Assembly (NCBI RefSeq): GCF_010119245.1
Contig: NZ_WNKG01000011.1
Coordinates: forward strand, 62,001-126,000
DNA: 64,000 nucleotides
Direction of reading: 5' to 3'
Origin: Cyclobacterium salsum
Lineage (GTDB): Bacteria; Bacteroidota; Bacteroidia; Cytophagales; Cyclobacteriaceae
In this document: positions 1 to 8,440 of the stretch, one piece after another
Layout of the letters: each line of letters begins with the position of its first letter
How positions within the stretch are numbered: the stretch's first letter is position 1
The notes under the pieces: model-generated
Told to the model about the DNA's origin: nothing
Seen by the model: only the letters and a program-made list of their open reading frames with translations
Databases searched by the model: none
Position numbers and translations under genes: made by a program

Positions 1-223
1 TTTAAACCGACCCAATCAGGTTACCGGAGGAATTCGCTGGTATCCATTGGAACCGGTATTTATCAGAGCCAGAGCCCTGGTCGGCAACGATGCCGATATG
101 GGAGTCGGGCTGGGATACACCCACAACTTTACCTACCGGATGCGACTGGAAAGCATGGTGGATTATTATATTCATGAAAGCACCCTGGGGCTAAGGGTGG
201 CCATTGCAGTATTGATAAATTAA
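1..223 (+). CDS. C-terminal end of an outer-membrane beta-barrel-like protein (5' truncated)
   Basis: Reading from base 2, an open frame runs without a stop from the window edge to TAA at 221-223, giving 73 residues. The visible part alternates hydrophobic and polar residues in short strands (RWYPLEPVFIRARALVG, MGVGLGYTHNFTYRMRLES) and ends in a hydrophobic strand, LGLRVAIAVLIN, which is the pattern of the last strands of an outer-membrane barrel. No family can be named from this fragment. It lies 5 nt upstream of the AlbA-domain gene and could be co-transcribed with it. The beta-barrel reading is inference from strand pattern only. Confidence 0.5.
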   Translation, partial: LNRPNQVTGGIRWYPLEPVFIRARALVGNDADMGVGLGYTHNFTYRMRLESMVDYYIHESTLGLRVAIAVLIN

Positions 224-228
224 CGGGA

Positions 229-864
229 ATGACGGTTCAGGATATTGGGAAAATAGCACAGAAAGGAGAAGGCCTGCGCGTGGAATTCAAGAAGAAAGCA
301 GCCCATCCCGAAAAAATCGTCAAGGAAATTGTGGCCATGGCCAATACGGAAGGAGGTCATTTGTTAATTGGTGTAGACGATGATGGCACTGTCAGCGGGC
401 AACGGTACATAGAGGAAGAAGTCTATGCCATGGACAAAGCCATTCAGGAATTGATTTTGCCTGCCCTGCATTTGAAAAAATATGTGATTGATCTAAGCCC
501 TAAAAAAGGGGTTGCTGTCTATGAGATCAGAAAAAGCAAATCCGCCCCACATTACATCCTGGAAAATCGGCGTAAAAAAGCTTTTGTGCGGGTAGCAGAT
601 AAAAGCATACAGGCCAGCAGGGAAATGTGGGAGATCATGAAACGCAAACAAAGACAAGAAGATATTGTATTCAAATATGGTAAGAAGGAGGAACTCCTGA
701 TGAAAGCCCTGGTCTCCCGCCCACACATCACGTTAAAAGAATACATGGCGCTGGCCAAAATACCGGTTTACATAGCCTCCAGAACTCTGGTAAAGCTGGT
801 ATTGGCCAATGTGATTGACGTGATCCCACGAGAGTTGGAGGATCGGTATGTACCTAAGCATTAG
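229..864 (+). CDS. AlbA/Schlafen-type putative DNA-binding protein (ATP-binding AlbA_2 domain)
   Basis: This 211-residue protein carries an AlbA_2 (Schlafen) domain at about residues 10-125. The signs are EGLRVEFKKKAAHPEKIVKEIVAMANTEGG near the N-terminus, then the GGHLLIGVDDDGTVSG loop and the later FVRVADKSIQAS strand. In this family the domain binds nucleic acid and/or nucleotides; the cellular role is usually unknown. Residues about 150-205 look like a winged helix (ELLMKALVSRPHITLKEYMALAKIPVYIASRTLVKLV), suggesting a transcription-factor-like arrangement. The start ATG is 5 nt after the preceding stop. The 3' end overlaps the convergent recX gene by 11 nt. The family call is good; the function is not known. 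Confidence 0.75.
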   Translation: MTVQDIGKIAQKGEGLRVEFKKKAAHPEKIVKEIVAMANTEGGHLLIGVDDDGTVSGQRYIEEEVYAMDKAIQELILPALHLKKYVIDLSPKKGVAVYEIRKSKSAPHYILENRRKKAFVRVADKSIQASREMWEIMKRKQRQEDIVFKYGKKEELLMKALVSRPHITLKEYMALAKIPVYIASRTLVKLVLANVIDVIPRELEDRYVPKH

Positions 865-1360
865 CCAGATCATCCACTATATCCCGGATCAGGTCGGCTT
901 CGAAGCCCCTGAAAGCTAAAAAGCGCGCAACTTTTGCTTTCTTTTTGTATAAATCCGGCTCTCCGGTCAACTTCCATTTCCTATCTGCCAAAAATTTCAA
1001 GGTTTCCTGGTATTCCGATTCATCAATCGCATCCAGGGCCTCCCTTATCAATTCGTTGGATATTTCCCGCATTTTCAGTTCCTGACGGATGCGTACCTTG
1101 CCCCATTTTTTGAGACCGAATTTTCCGCGCACATAACTTTCTACGAAGCGGCTTTCATTAAGAAAATCATTTTCCAGGAGTTTGTCGATGATTTTTTCGG
1201 TTTCTGAGGAGGACAATCCCCATTCTTCCAGCTTATTCTGGACCTCCATAAGACAGCGTTCCTGGTAAGCACAATAAGAGGAGATTTTTTTTAGGCCCTG
1301 AGAAAAGCTCACTTTCTTTTTTGAGCCGGAAGCTGCATTTCCTTTTTCTGGAACTGACAT
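854..1360 (-). CDS. recX: RecX family regulatory protein
   Basis: RecX is a small helical protein that binds RecA filaments and modulates recombination. The protein shows the three-helix-repeat layout of the family: AYQERCLMEVQNKLEEWGLSS, then ENDFLNESRFVESYVRGKFGLKKWGKVRIRQELK, then a repeat with FLADRKWKL and KVARFLAFRGFEADLIRDIVDDL. An open frame extends upstream to a TTG at 1408, but that codon lies inside a probable -7 promoter element (1406-1413), so I use the ATG at 1360, giving 168 residues. It is monocistronic and divergent from tpiA. recA is not in the window. Confidence 0.85.
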   Translation of the reverse strand: MSVPEKGNAASGSKKKVSFSQGLKKISSYCAYQERCLMEVQNKLEEWGLSSSETEKIIDKLLENDFLNESRFVESYVRGKFGLKKWGKVRIRQELKMREISNELIREALDAIDESEYQETLKFLADRKWKLTGEPDLYKKKAKVARFLAFRGFEADLIRDIVDDLANA

Positions 1361-1405
1361 TTTACGTATTTTTAGCTTTTGGTTTACCAACGGGATAATC
1401 CTGAC

Positions 1406-1413
1406 CAAATATA
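1406..1413 (-). promoter_or_regulatory. Candidate -7 element for recX (TATATTTG)
   Basis: On the minus strand the eight bases read TATATTTG, a full match to the Bacteroidota -7 consensus TAnnTTTG, 46 nt upstream of the chosen recX ATG. I saw no clear -33 TTTG at the expected distance. This site argues against the upstream TTG start for recX. Confidence 0.45.
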
Positions 1414-1433
1414 TAAATCTTAACTAATATATC

Positions 1434-2195
1434 ATGCGAAAAAAAATTGTAGCAGGAAATTGGAAAATGAACTGTCTCCAGGAAGAAGGGCAAAAACTGA
1501 CGTCGGAGATTGTGAATATGATAAAAGATGAACCGACAGCCGATGTCACCGTGGTATTAAACCCGCCTTTTGTACACCTGCATGCCGTAAATAAACTAAT
1601 AGCAGGTGTAGACCGGGTGCATTTAGGCGGGCAGAATTGTTCTGATCAGGCATCCGGAGCCTTTACAGGAGAAGTCTCTGCGGCCATGTTGGCCTCTTTT
1701 GGCGCTAGCTATGTCATCATTGGTCACAGTGAACGAAGGCAGTACTTCAACGAAACTAATGAACTGTTGACTGCAAAAACCCGGCAAGCACTGGATAACG
1801 GATTGCAACCGATATTTTGTTGTGGCGAACCCCTGGAAATCCGGGAATCCGGAACGCATGAAACCTACGTAAAGGATCAACTTACCGCCAGTTTATTTGA
1901 TTTCACGGAGGAGGAATTAAAAAAGATAGTCATTGCATACGAGCCCATCTGGGCGATCGGCACCGGCAAAACGGCTTCTTCAGAGCAGGCACAGGAAATG
2001 CATGCCGCCATCCGAAACCACCTGGCTGGAAAATACGGAGATGCCACCGCCAATGAAATTTCCATTCTCTATGGGGGTAGCTGCAAGCCTGACAACGCCA
2101 AGGAAATATTCTCCAAGCCAGATGTTGACGGAGGTTTAATAGGAGGAGCTTCTCTGAAATCCAGAGACTTTGTAGCAATTGTTCAATCCTTCTAA
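1434..2195 (+). CDS. tpiA: Triosephosphate isomerase
   Basis: This enzyme interconverts dihydroxyacetone phosphate and glyceraldehyde 3-phosphate in glycolysis and gluconeogenesis, in the cytoplasm. The 253 residues are a normal family length. All catalytic landmarks are visible: N9 and K11 in GNWKMN, H98 in IIGHSERR, E170 in AYEPIWAIGTGKTAS (which also begins the flexible loop 6), and the phosphate-binding YGGS and GGASL segments near the end. The ATG at 1434 gives the canonical start MRKKIVAGNWKMN. A strong intrinsic terminator follows, although the gene is co-directional with prmA. Confidence 0.98.
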   Translation: MRKKIVAGNWKMNCLQEEGQKLTSEIVNMIKDEPTADVTVVLNPPFVHLHAVNKLIAGVDRVHLGGQNCSDQASGAFTGEVSAAMLASFGASYVIIGHSERRQYFNETNELLTAKTRQALDNGLQPIFCCGEPLEIRESGTHETYVKDQLTASLFDFTEEELKKIVIAYEPIWAIGTGKTASSEQAQEMHAAIRNHLAGKYGDATANEISILYGGSCKPDNAKEIFSKPDVDGGLIGGASLKSRDFVAIVQSF

Positions 2196-2214
2196 AATTC
2201 GGCACTCGTTTACG

Positions 2215-2244
2215 CCCGGGCATAATCCTGTCCGGGTTTTTTTT
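2215..2244 (+). terminator. Intrinsic terminator after tpiA
   Basis: An 8-bp stem, CCCGGGCA (2215-2222) with TGTCCGGG (2229-2236) including one G-U pair, has a 6-nt loop and is followed by eight T residues. It lies 19 nt after the tpiA stop and upstream of the GTG start of prmA. Confidence 0.85.
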
Positions 2245-2269
2245 AACCGGCTATTTAACCCTTTCATCA

Positions 2270-3106
2270 GTGGAGTATCAGGAATTTAACATCACTTGCA
2301 CGTCTGAATACAAAGACATACTAATAGCCGAGTTGGCTGACATAGGCTTTGATTCCTTTCTGGAAACAGAAACGGGTTTTGATGCCTGTATTTTGTCAGG
2401 TACATTGGATACTTCCCTTTGGGAAAACTTTCTTGCCCAGTACGAAAAGCCCGCACAGATTAAGGTAAACGAAAGGCGTTTACCAAAAATGAATTGGAAT
2501 GAAGAATGGGAAAAAAATTACGACCCCATTAGTCTGACTGACAAGGTATATGTCCGAGCGACTTTTCATCCAAGTAGGACAGATGAATTCATCCACGAAA
2601 TCATCATCAACCCAAAGATGTCTTTTGGTACCGGACACCATGCCACCACCTTCCTTATGTTGGAATGGATGCTTTCCCTGGACCTTCAGGCCAAGAAGGT
2701 CATGGATGCTGGCTCAGGAACGGGTATTCTGGCTATTATGGCTAAAAAACTGGGAGCCAAAGAGGTGATCGCCTTTGATATAGACGAATGGAGCGTGGAA
2801 AATGGGAATGAAAATTTTGAAATAAACGGGCTAACTGGTTTGTACATGCAAAAAGGCAGCATTACCACGGTGAAAGCCCCCGGGCATTACGATTTGATAT
2901 TGGCAAACATCAATAAAAACGTACTATTGGATGAAATAAAAACCTACAGCACTAAACTAACTCCTGCCGGCCAACTTTTGTTGAGTGGCTTTTACGAAGG
3001 GGATAGCGAAGATATACGCAGGGAGGCAGGTCTTTATAACCTGAAACCTGTCGGCCAGAAAACAAATCATCAATGGGCAGCGTTACTTTTTACAAAAACG
3101 CCTTGA
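2270..3106 (+). CDS. prmA: Ribosomal protein L11 methyltransferase
   Basis: PrmA is the SAM-dependent enzyme that methylates ribosomal protein L11. The 278-residue protein has the family's N-terminal substrate-recognition region (about 1-100) and then a Rossmann methyltransferase domain. The linker motif FGTGHHATTFLMLEW is visible, followed by SAM motif I in VMDAGSGTGILAI, an acidic strand end VIAFDIDEWSVENGNEN and LILANINKNVLLD. The start is GTG at 2270, giving MEYQEFNI; no ATG is available nearby. Only 14 nt separate its stop from the end of the convergent DUF4270 gene, with no visible terminator between them. Confidence 0.93.
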   Translation: MEYQEFNITCTSEYKDILIAELADIGFDSFLETETGFDACILSGTLDTSLWENFLAQYEKPAQIKVNERRLPKMNWNEEWEKNYDPISLTDKVYVRATFHPSRTDEFIHEIIINPKMSFGTGHHATTFLMLEWMLSLDLQAKKVMDAGSGTGILAIMAKKLGAKEVIAFDIDEWSVENGNENFEINGLTGLYMQKGSITTVKAPGHYDLILANINKNVLLDEIKTYSTKLTPAGQLLLSGFYEGDSEDIRREAGLYNLKPVGQKTNHQWAALLFTKTP

Positions 3107-3120
3107 TTGTTGGTATGTTG

Positions 3121-4536
3121 TTACCTGATTCTGGTATAATAAACTTTTAATTTAATATTTTCTTTCGGCAGCTTGAATTCCCGAAGCGAGCGCTTGAAGG
3201 CATCTGAGGTTACCGGATTTCTTTCTGTGCTGGGAATATTGGGGTACAAGAATAAATCCGTTCGCACCAATCCGGAACGGTATATCGCATTTACGTAGGA
3301 AGTAATCTGATTGGCATACAACCGGTCTTCGGGATTATATATCAACCCGGTTTGATTGTTGGTGGTCGGGACCACATTCCCTTCCGGATCCAGGCCTGTA
3401 TGCCCCTGCCCTTCGGCTTGAATGGCAACTTTTGCTCCATCAAACCTACGGTAGATTTCATTATCTTCGGTGGCAAAATACATGACCAAGGGATTGTAGG
3501 GAGCTTTAAATTCAGGATATTCCTCAACTGGTCCTACCTCCAGCATGATCTGGTTGAAGGTTATGTTTTCGAGTGTATCCAAAAACCCATGTAAAGCACT
3601 CATGTCCAGTTTGACCATAAGTCCCAAACCGGCCTTCGTACCAACTCGTTCTCCAGGCACCTCATATGCTTCTCCTCTTTCTACGACAGAACTAATGGCC
3701 GAACCCTGCCGGTCATTTAAAATGCCGTTAAAATGACGGGATTGAATGGTATTGATTGGATAAGCGGTAGACACCGTATCTCCATCGTAATGGTAATACA
3801 AAACCATACCCGTTCCGCTTCCGGTAGCAAGAGAAAGCGATGTGTTTTGCCCGGGATCACCTGTGATGGCAATGCCTGGAAAATAATCCCGAAAGGCAAA
3901 AATATCGTCGAAGGCCGGATCGTCAGTAGTGAGCTTTTCAAAAAGTTCGGCAGACAGATCCGGAGAAACGTCCATTCGGAGTTGGTTTACCGTATCCGGT
4001 TCCAAGAGAAAGGATCCGGAGGCGATGGTTTTGTCCTCCTCAAATGAAAGGTGATTGAAGTTGTAATAGGCCGTGTCAAGGATTGGTTCGGTGAGCCGGT
4101 GTACCCGGAACGCTTTTTCTTCGTCAAAATCTTCGCCTATCAAGTCCACCACATTCATGGTGAATACAGCAGAATCAAATAAGGCATCGGGCTCCGGGGG
4201 GATGCCGTTGGGATTAAAAGAAAGCCGGCTATACCCAATGGCTTGGGTGGTCCCAAAGAACTCACTCTGGTCACCCCCTACCAATAGCCTACCTTGGCTG
4301 GTGGTATTGAATGAATCGGCAAGAACCAAATAAGGAGAAAGGGGTATTTCTTCATAGAAAACCCCTATCTGATTTGAATCCGGTTCCAGCACCAATCCAA
4401 TCTCGGATGGGTCGGAGCAAGCACTTGTGAAAATGAGTAAGGCGATTAAAAATCCATGGACGTTAGCCAGCAAGGTCCGTGTAGATATTGTAATAACTTT
4501 CAAAAAGCTGGTCTTTTTCTTCACTGTTAATTTCAA
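3121..4536 (-). CDS. DUF4270 family outer-membrane/periplasmic lipoprotein
   Basis: The mature part begins with CSDPSEIGLVLEPDSNQIGVFYEEIPLS and contains LADSFNTTSQGRLLVGG, both characteristic of the DUF4270 family found in Bacteroidota. The family has no established function. A signal-peptide core, FLIALLIFTSAC, ends in a lipobox cysteine, so it is a probable lipoprotein. The start is unclear because there is no ATG. The frame opens with TTG at 4536, and GTG at 4524 or an internal TTG just before LANVHG would give shorter signal peptides. All of these overlap the 3' end of the upstream GT5-like gene (to 4463) or abut it, implying translational coupling. The pairing of DUF4270 with this GT5-like gene next to panC recurs in Bacteroidota, as I recall from related genomes. 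Confidence 0.8.
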   Translation of the reverse strand: MKLTVKKKTSFLKVITISTRTLLANVHGFLIALLIFTSACSDPSEIGLVLEPDSNQIGVFYEEIPLSPYLVLADSFNTTSQGRLLVGGDQSEFFGTTQAIGYSRLSFNPNGIPPEPDALFDSAVFTMNVVDLIGEDFDEEKAFRVHRLTEPILDTAYYNFNHLSFEEDKTIASGSFLLEPDTVNQLRMDVSPDLSAELFEKLTTDDPAFDDIFAFRDYFPGIAITGDPGQNTSLSLATGSGTGMVLYYHYDGDTVSTAYPINTIQSRHFNGILNDRQGSAISSVVERGEAYEVPGERVGTKAGLGLMVKLDMSALHGFLDTLENITFNQIMLEVGPVEEYPEFKAPYNPLVMYFATEDNEIYRRFDGAKVAIQAEGQGHTGLDPEGNVVPTTNNQTGLIYNPEDRLYANQITSYVNAIYRSGLVRTDLFLYPNIPSTERNPVTSDAFKRSLREFKLPKENIKLKVYYTRIR

Positions 4537-5275
4537 ACTGCTTGTCTTTTGATGATTCCTGTATCATGGCGGTCAGGCTTTCGGAAATATCCTCACCCTT
4601 AACGACAACATCTGCATATTCCATTCCCAATTTTAGAAATCCTTCATAATCTTTGGACTTCAGAGGGGCCAGGAGCTTGTCGTCAATGTCTACCATTTTT
4701 ATTTTTTCAAACAAATCGTCCCCAAATTTATGACTAAATCCGTTATTATAAATGGCGAATACGGATTTTGTTTCTTTGAAAAGGGGCTCGTTCTTGTAGG
4801 TTGTTTTCAAGTACAAAGGTATCAAACTGGTCATCCAGTCGTTGCAATGCACCACATCAGGTGCCCAGCCTAGTTTTTTGACCGTTTCCAGTACCCCTTT
4901 GCAAAAGAAAATCGCTCGTTCGTCATTGTCTGCGTAAAACTTATTTTGCTTATCAAAGAAAACGCTTTTCCGCTGAAAATAGTCTTCATTATCGATGAAA
5001 TAAACCTGTAGCTTGGCATTGGGAATGGATGCCACCTTGATAATCAGTGGCTTTTCCTCTTCTCCCACAGAGATATTGATTCCGGAAAGCCTCACTACCT
5101 CATGCAACCTATTCTTTCTTTCGTTGATTAATCCAAACCTGGGAACCAAAATTCGAATTTCCATTCCTTTTTCCTGCATTGCCTGAGGCAAGGCCCTCAC
5201 AAAATTAGCTACTTCTGAAGTTTGAAGAAAAGGATTGATTTCACTTGCTACGTAAAGAATACGAAGTTTAGACAT
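4463..5275 (-). CDS. Glycogen/starch-synthase-like protein, N-terminal GT5 domain only
   Basis: The 270 residues match the N-terminal domain of GT5 glycogen synthases: LRILYVASEINPF at the start, FVRALPQAMQEKGMEIRILVPRFG, and PDVVHCNDWMTSLIPLYLK. The GT-B C-terminal donor-binding domain is absent. The usual KTGGL glucosyl-donor motif after the first strand is replaced by LQTSEVANF. A genuine enzyme is about 470-480 residues, so this is probably not an active glycogen synthase. Annotation pipelines often label it glgA; I avoid the symbol. It is the first gene of a two-gene minus-strand unit with the DUF4270 lipoprotein and is divergent from panC. The ATG start is well placed below a -7 element. 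Confidence 0.8.
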   Translation of the reverse strand: MSKLRILYVASEINPFLQTSEVANFVRALPQAMQEKGMEIRILVPRFGLINERKNRLHEVVRLSGINISVGEEEKPLIIKVASIPNAKLQVYFIDNEDYFQRKSVFFDKQNKFYADNDERAIFFCKGVLETVKKLGWAPDVVHCNDWMTSLIPLYLKTTYKNEPLFKETKSVFAIYNNGFSHKFGDDLFEKIKMVDIDDKLLAPLKSKDYEGFLKLGMEYADVVVKGEDISESLTAMIQESSKDKQFEINSEEKDQLFESYYNIYTDLAG

Positions 5276-5312
5276 ATCTAGTGTGTTTTGTTAAAGGGAT
5301 ATAACGGGACTA

Positions 5313-5320
5313 CAAAATTA
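5313..5320 (-). promoter_or_regulatory. Candidate -7 element for the GT5-like/DUF4270 unit (TAATTTTG)
   Basis: The minus strand reads TAATTTTG, matching TAnnTTTG, 38 nt upstream of the GT5-like ATG. It faces away from the panC promoter in the same 129-nt intergenic region. Confidence 0.45.
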
Positions 5321-5342
5321 CAAAAAAAATCAGCAAATCCCA

Positions 5343-5371
5343 TTGTTTTTATTCAGAATAATATACTTTTG
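5343..5371 (+). promoter_or_regulatory. Candidate promoter of the panC operon
   Basis: A -7 element TACTTTTG at 5364-5371 matches the Bacteroidota consensus TAnnTTTG. A TTG at 5343-5345 lies at about the right distance for the -33 box. It is followed by a leader of about 30 nt before the panC start codon. Confidence 0.55.
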
Positions 5372-5404
5372 CACCTATTTTCCTAAACTATCCCAACGCA
5401 TCAC

Positions 5405-6262
5405 TTGGAGAAATTTGACACCATACCCGCTGTCAGACAGCATGTAAAGAGATTAAAAGGCCTGGGAAAGTCCATAGGGCTGGTGCCTACCATGGGAGCC
5501 CTTCACCGGGGCCATTTGGAATTGATTCGCCGATCAAAAAAGGAGACGGAGGTAACCATTGTCTCCATATTTGTTAATCCCATCCAATTTAACAGCCCGG
5601 AAGATCTGGCAAACTATCCAAAAAACCTGCGTCAGGATATGCAAATGCTTTCTGAGGAAGGGGTCGACCTGGTTTTTATCCCGGATGAACAGGAAATGTA
5701 TCCGGAAGCGGTCAGTACCGAATTCGATTTCGGTCCTATCGAACAGGTGTTGGAGGGGCGATTTCGTCCCGGTCATTTCAATGGTGTAGGCATCGTGGTT
5801 TCCAAACTCTTTCATATCCTACAACCTGATCGGGCTTATTTCGGTCAGAAAGACCTGCAACAAGTAACCCTGATTCGAAAGCTTGTCAAGGACCTTTCTT
5901 TTCCTACCTCCGTTGTTACGGTGGCTACCGTAAGAGAAGAAAGCGGACTGGCGCTTTCCTCCAGAAATCTTCGGCTTTCGGAGAAGGGAAGAAAAATTGC
6001 TCCCCTACTTTACGAAACCCTGCTTTTTTGCAAAGAGGAACTATTGAAAGGACAAGATTGGTTATCCCTTAAAAATGAGATTATCGAACGAAAACTTCGG
6101 CCTGCATCCATTGAGCCGGATTACCTGGAATTGGTAGAATTAAGCAGGTTTTCATTGATAAACTCCCCAATTCCGCATGTCCCTTTCGCCATTTGCATTG
6201 CTGCTTACATAGAAAATATCCGTTTAATTGACAATATTGTCATCAGCGAGAAGCAGAATTAA
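5405..6262 (+). CDS. panC: Pantoate--beta-alanine ligase (pantothenate synthetase)
   Basis: PanC joins pantoate and beta-alanine using ATP in the last step of pantothenate (vitamin B5) synthesis. The 285 residues are normal. The nucleotidyl-transferase signature H34-x-x-H37 is seen in [14 protein letters not shown]. The [20 protein letters not shown] stretch and the KMSKS-like [10 protein letters not shown] loop are present. The start is TTG at 5405, which gives the expected N-terminus [14 protein letters not shown]; the next internal methionine is within the active-site motif and cannot be the start. It leads the operon panC-panD-flippase-Zn peptidase, with 8 nt between panC and panD. Confidence 0.95.
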   Translation: MEKFDTIPAVRQHVKRLKGLGKSIGLVPTMGALHRGHLELIRRSKKETEVTIVSIFVNPIQFNSPEDLANYPKNLRQDMQMLSEEGVDLVFIPDEQEMYPEAVSTEFDFGPIEQVLEGRFRPGHFNGVGIVVSKLFHILQPDRAYFGQKDLQQVTLIRKLVKDLSFPTSVVTVATVREESGLALSSRNLRLSEKGRKIAPLLYETLLFCKEELLKGQDWLSLKNEIIERKLRPASIEPDYLELVELSRFSLINSPIPHVPFAICIAAYIENIRLIDNIVISEKQN

Positions 6263-6270
6263 CCTTTGTC

Positions 6271-6618
6271 ATGCACATTCAGCTATTAAAGTCGAAAATA
6301 CACCGGGTAAAAATAACCCAGGCCGAACTTCATTATGTGGGCAGCATTACCATCGATGAGGACCTGATGGATGCCGCCAATATTATTGCCAATGAGAAAG
6401 TTCAGATTGTCAACATCAATAATGGGGAGCGCCTCGAAACATATGTCATCAAGGGCGAAAGAGGCAGTGGACAGGTTTGTCTCAATGGGCCGGCTGCCCG
6501 TAAAGCCCAGGTCGGAGACATTGTGATCGTCATTTCTTATGCCAGCATGGATTTCGAAGAGGCGAAGGGCTATCAACCGATCGTGATTTTCCCAGACGAA
6601 CAAAACCGGCTGATTTGA
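6271..6618 (+). CDS. panD: Aspartate 1-decarboxylase
   Basis: PanD makes beta-alanine from aspartate and so supplies PanC, the gene directly upstream. It is a pyruvoyl enzyme made by self-cleavage at a Gly-Ser bond, here G24-S25 in [10 protein letters not shown]. The 115-residue length is typical. Other family marks are the [15 protein letters not shown] strand pair and [20 protein letters not shown]. It overlaps the next gene by 4 nt (the TTG start of the flippase sits in the panD stop), a sign of translational coupling. Confidence 0.96.
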   Translation: MHIQLLKSKIHRVKITQAELHYVGSITIDEDLMDAANIIANEKVQIVNINNGERLETYVIKGERGSGQVCLNGPAARKAQVGDIVIVISYASMDFEEAKGYQPIVIFPDEQNRLI

Positions 6619-7625
6619 ATAGAAAATTAAAACGGGGACTCCAACTGACCCTACCCCTGCTTATTGCTGTGGGTATTTTTTACTTTCTGTATAAAGACCT
6701 GGAAAAAGAAACGATCCTCTCGGCCTTGAGAGAAACGGATTTGTTTTGGCTGGGAGCTTCACTATTTGTGGGTCTCATCGGTTACCTGCTCCGTGCCTGG
6801 CGGTGGAAATTGCTGATTGCCACACGAGAAGCCGTTTCGGTAAAAACAGCCCCTGTATTTTGGGCACTTATGTTGGGATACCTGATCAATTTACTGGTGC
6901 CCAGAGCCGGAGAATTGGCAAGGTGCGGGGCAGTTACTCGGGTTTACCCCATTTCCACAGGCAAATTAATTGGAACAGTCGTTTTGGAACGAACCATAGA
7001 CCTGGCTTTTATGGTCTTGATGGTCACCCTGGCATTTCTGCTCCAAGGAGCTGTGTTTTTGGAGATCTTTGGCCTGCTGGTTTCTATTTCTGCTTTGAGC
7101 CAGTTTGTTCAGAGCTATTTTGTGCTAGGGATGGTGATATTGCTTGGCATAGCGGTCGCTCTTTACCTCGGGTATTTAAAATTCAAAAACCACCGCCTGG
7201 CGGGGAAAATTAGACAGTTTTTGCGACAATTTGTCAGTGGCATCGAGACGGTTTACCAAATGAAAAATCAATGGGGCTTTTGGACTGCCTCTTTACTCAT
7301 TTGGTTAATCTATTTTCTAATGATGTATTGGATCGCGCTTGCCATGCCCGCTACCAACTCATTATCAATGGGTTCGGTATTAATGGTGTTGGTAATGGGC
7401 AGCATAGGCATGGTAGCACCGGTACAGGGCGGCATTGGCACCTTCCATGCCATGGTCGCCTTTATACTTTTGTTTTATGGTATTTCAGAGGAGCAGGGCA
7501 AGATATTTGCAATGGTGGTTCATGCTTCCCAAATGATAACCATTTTGGTATTGGGAGGAATCGGTTTGCTTTATTTTTTACCAAAAAGAATAAGTAACCT
7601 TAGCGAAGAAAGAAACGTTTATTAG
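6615..7625 (+). CDS. Flippase-like integral membrane protein (lysylphosphatidylglycerol synthase TM family)
   Basis: This 336-residue polytopic protein has about eight hydrophobic segments (for example [63 protein letters not shown]). The [11 protein letters not shown] loop is typical of the UPF0104/AglD/LPG-synthase membrane domain family, and [16 protein letters not shown] late in the protein also fits. Members are proposed lipid-linked flippases or the membrane half of MprF; no soluble aminoacyl-transferase domain is present here. The start is TTG at 6615 inside the panD stop. Its place after panC-panD is often seen in Bacteroidota; a functional link to pantothenate is unproven. Confidence 0.8.
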   Translation: MNRKLKRGLQLTLPLLIAVGIFYFLYKDLEKETILSALRETDLFWLGASLFVGLIGYLLRAWRWKLLIATREAVSVKTAPVFWALMLGYLINLLVPRAGELARCGAVTRVYPISTGKLIGTVVLERTIDLAFMVLMVTLAFLLQGAVFLEIFGLLVSISALSQFVQSYFVLGMVILLGIAVALYLGYLKFKNHRLAGKIRQFLRQFVSGIETVYQMKNQWGFWTASLLIWLIYFLMMYWIALAMPATNSLSMGSVLMVLVMGSIGMVAPVQGGIGTFHAMVAFILLFYGISEEQGKIFAMVVHASQMITILVLGGIGLLYFLPKRISNLSEERNVY

Positions 7626-7648
7626 CAAGAAAATAATTAAACAAAAAA

Positions 7649-8341
7649 ATGGGAATTATATTAATAGTAGTGGTATTCGGTATTTTGGGTTACGTTGTAA
7701 GTAACAAGCTCAAAAGTAAATTCAGGAAGTATTCTGAAACATCCCTGAAAGCCAATCTTTCCGGTAAAGAAATAGCGGAACTGATGTTGGCAGATCATGG
7801 TATTCACAATGTGAGTGTCAATTGCGGGGAAGGTCAGCTATCTGACCATTACAACCCCATGAACAAATCAGTGAATCTGAGTCCAGATGTGTATTATGGT
7901 AGAAACGCCGCTGCTTCTGCAGTAGCTGCCCACGAGTGTGGTCATGCGGTTCAGCATGCCCAGTCTTATGCCTGGCTGAAGCTACGATCCGCTCTGGTAC
8001 CCATTCAGAACATCAGTGGGAAGATTCTAAACTTTGTATTAATTGCTTCGCTTTTCGGTGGTATTGCGCTACTCGGACTTCCTTATGAAGCCGTAGGCAT
8101 CATAGTCGTAGGTTCCTTTAGCATGCTGACCTTGTTCAGTCTGGTTACCTTACCCGTAGAATTCGATGCCAGCAACCGTGCCCTGGCTTGGGTAAAGGAG
8201 CGTAATATCGTGACACCTCAGGAATACGGCATGTCTAAGGATGCCTTAAAATGGGCTGCCATGACGTATGTAGTAGCTGCCCTTGCTTCTCTGGCAACGC
8301 TGGCTTATTATTTCTTTATTTTCTTCGGCGGAAGGGACTAA
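7649..8341 (+). CDS. Membrane zinc metallopeptidase (YugP-like)
   Basis: The 230-residue protein has an N-terminal membrane helix (IILIVVVFGILGYVV), a zinc-binding HECGH motif at 95-99 within AAHECGHAVQHAQSYAWLKLR, and two or three further membrane helices. It ends with the family region PVEFDASNRALAWV, whose E/D residues probably complete the zinc site. This matches the Zn_peptidase_2 / YugP family of membrane peptidases, whose substrates are unknown. It is the last gene of the panC operon, 23 nt after the flippase, and is followed at once by a strong hairpin terminator. Confidence 0.85.
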   Translation: MGIILIVVVFGILGYVVSNKLKSKFRKYSETSLKANLSGKEIAELMLADHGIHNVSVNCGEGQLSDHYNPMNKSVNLSPDVYYGRNAAASAVAAHECGHAVQHAQSYAWLKLRSALVPIQNISGKILNFVLIASLFGGIALLGLPYEAVGIIVVGSFSMLTLFSLVTLPVEFDASNRALAWVKERNIVTPQEYGMSKDALKWAAMTYVVAALASLATLAYYFFIFFGGRD

Positions 8342-8365
8342 AAACCAATATTTTACCATAAAATT

Positions 8366-8393
8366 AAAAGGGGCAATGATTGCCCCTTTTTTT
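8366..8393 (+). terminator. Intrinsic terminator of the panC operon
   Basis: A near-perfect 12-bp inverted repeat, AAAAGGGGCAAT with ATTGCCCCTTTT around a single G (real loop 3-5 nt), is followed by further T residues. It is 24 nt after the Zn-peptidase stop. Confidence 0.9.
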
Positions 8394-8440
8394 GTTTTTA
8401 GCGTATTACTAATAGCAACTAACCTTTAATCCCCTCGTTT

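Noticed and set aside
4463-5275. Full glycogen synthase (glgA)
   Set aside because: Only one of the two GT-B domains is present and the KTGGL motif is lost, so the enzyme name would mislead.
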